DNA from: Mitsuokella jalaludinii DSM 13811
GTDB taxonomy: Bacteria > Bacillota > Negativicutes > Selenomonadales > Selenomonadaceae
NCBI RefSeq assembly: GCF_000702905.1
Contig: NZ_JNKR01000004.1
Span: 60,081 to 124,080, forward strand
Direction: 5' to 3'
DNA length: 64,000 bases
The notes below the pieces were generated by a model. The model was given only the letters and a program-made list of their open reading frames with translations, was not told the DNA's origin and did no database searches. Below are positions 61,601 to 64,000 of the stretch, one piece after another. Every line of letters begins with the position of its first letter. The first letter of the stretch is position 1. The translations under genes and the position numbers were made by a program.

Positions 61601-61633
61601 AAAAGAAAAAAATACTGCCGTCACTCGCGGCAG
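61601..61633 (-). terminator. Hairpin overlapping the arsR stop codon
   Basis: On the minus strand CTGCCG/CGGCAG with a 7-base loop containing the arsR stop, followed by TA and a seven-T run. It could attenuate transcription into acr3. Confidence 0.6.
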
Positions 61634-61935
61634 CGGCAGTTGGTGGCCAGGTCATCTGTCGGCGTTGTGTGGCCGAGTGCCTGGAGGCAGGCGCCGATTC
61701 TGTCGAGCGTCTCGGCCTGGCGTGTGTAGTAGATCCACTTTCCCGCCTTGCGGCTCGTGACGAGTCCTGCGTCGCAGAGGATTTTCATGTGGTGTGAGAG
61801 TGTTGGCTGTGAAAGTGCCAGATTCCCGAGCAGCACGCAGGCGCATTGCTCCCCGCTGCCCAGAAGCTCGAGGATATGCAGCCGGTTGGCATCTGCCAGG
61901 GCCTTGAGAATCTTGACGGTTTCCATGGAATCCAT
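61621..61935 (-). CDS. arsR: ArsR-family arsenic-responsive repressor
   Basis: A 104-residue winged-helix repressor. The metalloid-sensing motif is EQCACVLLG (C31, C33), just before the DNA-recognition helix LSQPTLSHHMKIL. An additional NCRC pair at the C-terminus could bind metal too. It represses its own operon with acr3 until As(III) binds. The start at 61935 is set by the consensus aggaggtg, which overlaps the alternative GTG at 61944. Confidence 0.95.
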   Translation of the reverse strand: MDSMETVKILKALADANRLHILELLGSGEQCACVLLGNLALSQPTLSHHMKILCDAGLVTSRKAGKWIYYTRQAETLDRIGACLQALGHTTPTDDLATNCRCRE

Positions 61936-61957
61936 CGAAAGCACCTCCTGTAGTCAT

Positions 61958-62013
61958 ATCGATGTACATCAATGTAATAAGCTTAGTATAGAGCAGGGAC
62001 AGGGGGTTGTCAA
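61958..62013 (-). promoter_or_regulatory. ars operon promoter and palindromic operator
   Basis: On the minus strand a perfect TTGACA (62013-62008) and TATACT (61990-61985) with a 17-base spacer. Between promoter and start codon lies the palindrome ATCGATGTACATCAAT (61958-61973, core GATGTACATC perfect), a likely ArsR operator. Confidence 0.82.
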
Positions 62014-62126
62014 GGCGTCTGACAGGATGCTATAAGATTTTGTGAATCTTATTTTTCTTTTGACTCGATGTGGTAGTATAAAAGATATATGTGAATGGCG
62101 TTGCGCATTTGTAGGAGGCGATTTTC

Positions 62127-62975
62127 TTGATCAAGGCATTATGCTTGATTTATCTGATCTGGGGCATGAATTGGGTCGTCATGAAGACGGCGAATTCGTT
62201 CTTCCCGCCCATTACCTTTGTGGCGTACCGATTTTTGTTCGGTGCGGCCGTCCTGTTGTCGGTCTGGCTCTGGCTGCGCCTGCCGCTGCCGAAGAAGAAG
62301 TACTGGCCGTGGATTTTTCTCACAGGCATCCTGCAGATGGGACTCAACAACATCGCGGCGCAGACGAGCATGGTGACGCTCGGCGCAGGCATGGTCTCCG
62401 TGCTCAATTACAGCATGCCGGTCTTTGCCGCCGTCATGGCGCACTTCCTGCTTGGAGAGAAATTGACATGGCGCAAGGGGATCGGCATTGTTCTGGCCCT
62501 TGCCGGTATGGCCGTCCTCATGGATGTGCATGCGGGCGGCGATGTCACGGCCATCTTCATCGGCCTCCTGAGCGCCGTCTTCTGGGGCCTCGCGAGCATC
62601 TTCGTCAAGCTCAAGCTGTCGGATGTCAACGCGATTTCCCTGACGACGTGGCAGATGGTCTGTGCATCCTTGACGCTGCTCGTCTACACGACAGCCGTGC
62701 CGCAGGGACCGGTCATCTGGAACAAAGAATCCATCCTCTGCCTGCTCTACAACGGCGTGCTTGCTTCCGCTCTGGCATTCTTTCTCTGGAGCTGGATCCT
62801 GCAGCACATCGAGGTCAGCAAGGCATCCGTCGCGGTGCTGGCTGTGCCGATCGTCGGCGTCATCGGCGGCATTATCTGCCTCGGCGAACCCATGACGCTG
62901 CATATCCTTTTGGGCATGCTCATGATCATGGCCGGCATCTACGTCGTCGTCACCCGCAGGAAGCAGCGGGCATAA
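62127..62975 (+). CDS. EamA/DMT-superfamily transporter
   Basis: A 282-residue protein of ten hydrophobic segments in two EamA repeats (first ending AVLMDVHAGG, second ending IYVVVTRRKQ). The start is TTG at 62127 with taggaggcg 7-8 bases upstream; there is no ATG nearby that keeps helix 1. It is divergent from arsR with a 190-base gap that includes the ars promoter. Substrate unknown. It is unrelated in detail to the DMT gene at 57160 but of the same family. Confidence 0.9.
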   Translation: MIKALCLIYLIWGMNWVVMKTANSFFPPITFVAYRFLFGAAVLLSVWLWLRLPLPKKKYWPWIFLTGILQMGLNNIAAQTSMVTLGAGMVSVLNYSMPVFAAVMAHFLLGEKLTWRKGIGIVLALAGMAVLMDVHAGGDVTAIFIGLLSAVFWGLASIFVKLKLSDVNAISLTTWQMVCASLTLLVYTTAVPQGPVIWNKESILCLLYNGVLASALAFFLWSWILQHIEVSKASVAVLAVPIVGVIGGIICLGEPMTLHILLGMLMIMAGIYVVVTRRKQRA

Positions 62976-63002
62976 TAAAAGGCGGTGAAGGGAGGATATG
63001 GT

Positions 63003-63062
63003 ATGGCAGTTGAAGAACCGGGCGTGCTCTGGCGCGACGGCGTGCCCGCTGAATTTACGTAA
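63003..63062 (+). pseudogene. Truncated 5' end of a gene interrupted by the IS element
   Basis: A 19-codon frame MAVEEPGVLWRDGVPAEFT with a very good gggagg Shine-Dalgarno 7 bases upstream, closing at a stop that spans the proposed IS left end (after TTAC at 63055-63058). The stretch VLWRDGVPAEF faintly recalls the N-termini of MnmC/MnmD-type methyltransferases (pattern LxWxDGxP), but this is too short to name. It most likely marks the start of a gene split by the insertion. Confidence 0.4.
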
Positions 63063-63091
63063 AGAATTGAAGGCGGACAACTCCCCAACTA

Positions 63092-63120
63092 TTGTATTAG
63101 TTTAGCGTATGTTGTATAAT
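63092..63120 (+). promoter_or_regulatory. Promoter of tnpA inside the IS left end
   Basis: TTGTAT (63092-63097), 17-base spacer, perfect TATAAT (63115-63120). The tnpA ATG begins only 7 bases after the -10, predicting a leaderless or near-leaderless transcript. Confidence 0.7.
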
Positions 63121-63126
63121 ATAAAT

Positions 63127-63534
63127 ATGAAAAGAATATACCATTCAAATCACAACATCGTCTATTCATGCAAGTATCGTGTCGTATTCTGCCCCAAATA
63201 CCGCCGTAAGGTTTTAGTGAACGGTGTAGATACAAGATTGAAGGAGCTTGTTGAGCAGATTGCCGAGGAGTATTCGTTCGAGGTCATTGAGATGGAGATC
63301 ATGCCAGACCATGTTCATCTCCTCTTGGAAGTTGACCCTCAGTTCGGTATCCATAAGGCAGTCAAAACTATAAAAGGCAGGACATCGCGGATACTTCGGC
63401 AGGAATTCCATTTCTTGACAACGAAACTGCCGACACTTTGGACAAATTCCTATTTTGTCTCGACAGTAGGCGGTGCTCCCTTGGGAATCGTCAAACAGTA
63501 TATCGAGAGCCAGAAAACATCGCAAAGAAAGTGA
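63127..63534 (+). CDS. tnpA: IS200/IS605 transposase TnpA (HUH Y1)
   Basis: A 135-residue single-strand DNA transposase. The HUH motif is H62-V-H64 in MPDHVHLLLEV and the catalytic tyrosine is Y125 in IVKQYIESQ; TNSYFVSTVGG is also typical. The full length is intact, so it should be active. No Shine-Dalgarno is visible before 63127 or before the alternative ATG at 63109. Confidence 0.96.
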   Translation: MKRIYHSNHNIVYSCKYRVVFCPKYRRKVLVNGVDTRLKELVEQIAEEYSFEVIEMEIMPDHVHLLLEVDPQFGIHKAVKTIKGRTSRILRQEFHFLTTKLPTLWTNSYFVSTVGGAPLGIVKQYIESQKTSQRK

Positions 63535-63538
63535 GAAT

Positions 63539-64000
63539 GTGGAAACATATACACTGGGATACAAATTTCGCATCTATCCGAATAAGACGCAGGCACGGTT
63601 AATCAACCGCACGCTCGGCTGTGTCCGTTTCGTGTTTAACCACTTCCTTGCGGTCAGGTGTGATGAATGGAAAGCGAACCATCATTCTCTGACTTACGTC
63701 AAGACGTGTCAGCTCCTCACCAATCTCAAGAAGCGCGAGGATACATCCTGGCTTTCCGAAGCAGACAGCATGGCGTTGCAGGAATCTCTGCGCAATCTTG
63801 ACCGCGCCTATGAGAACTTCTTCCAAAAAAGAGCAGGCTATCCGCGTTTCAAGTCAAAGCATAGTCGCAGTCAGTCCTACCGGACGCGCAATCAGGGAAA
63901 CGGCATCCGCATCGAAGGCAACCGGATCAAGCTGCCGAAGGTCGGCCTTGTGAAAATCAAGCAGAGCCGGACGTTTGAAGGCAGGATCCTGAATGCCACA
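63539..64000 (+). CDS. tnpB: IS605-type TnpB RNA-guided nuclease (3' end outside window)
   Basis: The first 154 codons, starting at GTG 63539 and open to the window edge. The N-terminal features of TnpB are clear: YKFRIYPNKTQARLINRTLG, the FVFNHFLAV helix, and SMALQESLRNLDRAYENFF with GYPRFKSKHSRSQSYRT (quoted parts: NLDRAYENFF and GYPRFKSK). TnpB cuts DNA guided by an RNA from the element's right end. The RuvC catalytic residues are outside the window, so activity cannot be judged. Confidence 0.93.
   Translation, partial: METYTLGYKFRIYPNKTQARLINRTLGCVRFVFNHFLAVRCDEWKANHHSLTYVKTCQLLTNLKKREDTSWLSEADSMALQESLRNLDRAYENFFQKRAGYPRFKSKHSRSQSYRTRNQGNGIRIEGNRIKLPKVGLVKIKQSRTFEGRILNAT

Larger units (their letters stand above)
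63059..64000 (+). mobile_element. IS200/IS605-family insertion sequence (3' part outside window)
   Basis: Contains tnpA (HUH Y1 transposase) followed 5 bases later by tnpB in the same direction, the arrangement of the IS605 group. The left boundary is inferred: TTAC, a known target of the IS608 branch, directly precedes 63059. Such elements insert 3' of a short target without target duplication. The right end and any guide RNA lie beyond the window. Confidence 0.85.

Overview
The window reads as chromosomal DNA of a GC-rich diderm Firmicute of the class Negativicutes. A Selenomonadaceae member such as Mitsuokella or Selenomonas is the best guess, by inference only. Supporting this, Firmicute-style gene order (atpZ/atpI-atpBEFHAGDC; decarboxylase-tmk-rnmV-rsmA; the SCIFF peptide and its maturase) sits beside outer-membrane machinery (a TonB-dependent receptor ending in Phe, ExbB, ExbD and TonB). 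Coding density is high, and most operons end in clean hairpin-plus-T terminators. No rRNA, tRNA or CRISPR array was seen.

Layout. 1-1942: end of a WecA/TagO-type sugar-phosphate transferase and wecB. 2088-9438: complete F-type ATP synthase operon with AtpZ- and AtpI-like proteins; the c subunit carries a second membrane carboxylate. 9550-11036: TauE/SafE permease, a YgbA-like cysteine protein and a small membrane protein. 11053-14808: a cluster of DnaA boxes, then a PLP decarboxylase, tmk, rnmV and rsmA. 14890-17190: NhaC-type antiporter and a PHP phosphatase. 17263-18869: SCIFF peptide and its radical SAM maturase. 19168-23891: lower glycolysis (gap, pgk, tpiA, gpmI). 23902-25764: a folded leader followed by a NifU-like scaffold and a GGGtGRT protein. 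25877-30226 (minus): a 1449-residue GGDEF/EAL/PAS/GAF protein. 30535-30978: Hsp20.

31145-39348: a Fur-type operator overlapping a promoter drives an eight-gene uptake operon: receptor, two permeases, ATPase, binding lipoprotein, ExbB, ExbD and TonB. 39361-41162 (minus): endonuclease IV and an AraC regulator. 41464-45888: an organophosphate (OPA) transporter and a large metallophosphoesterase.

46059-57115: inositol catabolism. A DeoR regulator and an aldehyde dehydrogenase diverge from an operon of Fe-alcohol dehydrogenase, class II aldolase, iolC, iolB, iolD and iolE; a GntP permease follows after a terminator. No iolG and no CoA-acylating iolA are in the window. The inferred route is inosose to DHAP plus malonate semialdehyde, with the semialdehyde possibly reduced to 3-hydroxypropionate. 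DHAP can enter glycolysis through TpiA. 57160-62975: two DMT transporters, a GPH symporter, a cytidylate-kinase-like protein and an arsR-acr3 arsenite module. 62998-64000: an IS200/IS605 element (tnpA and the 5' part of tnpB) that appears to have inserted after the first codons of another gene.
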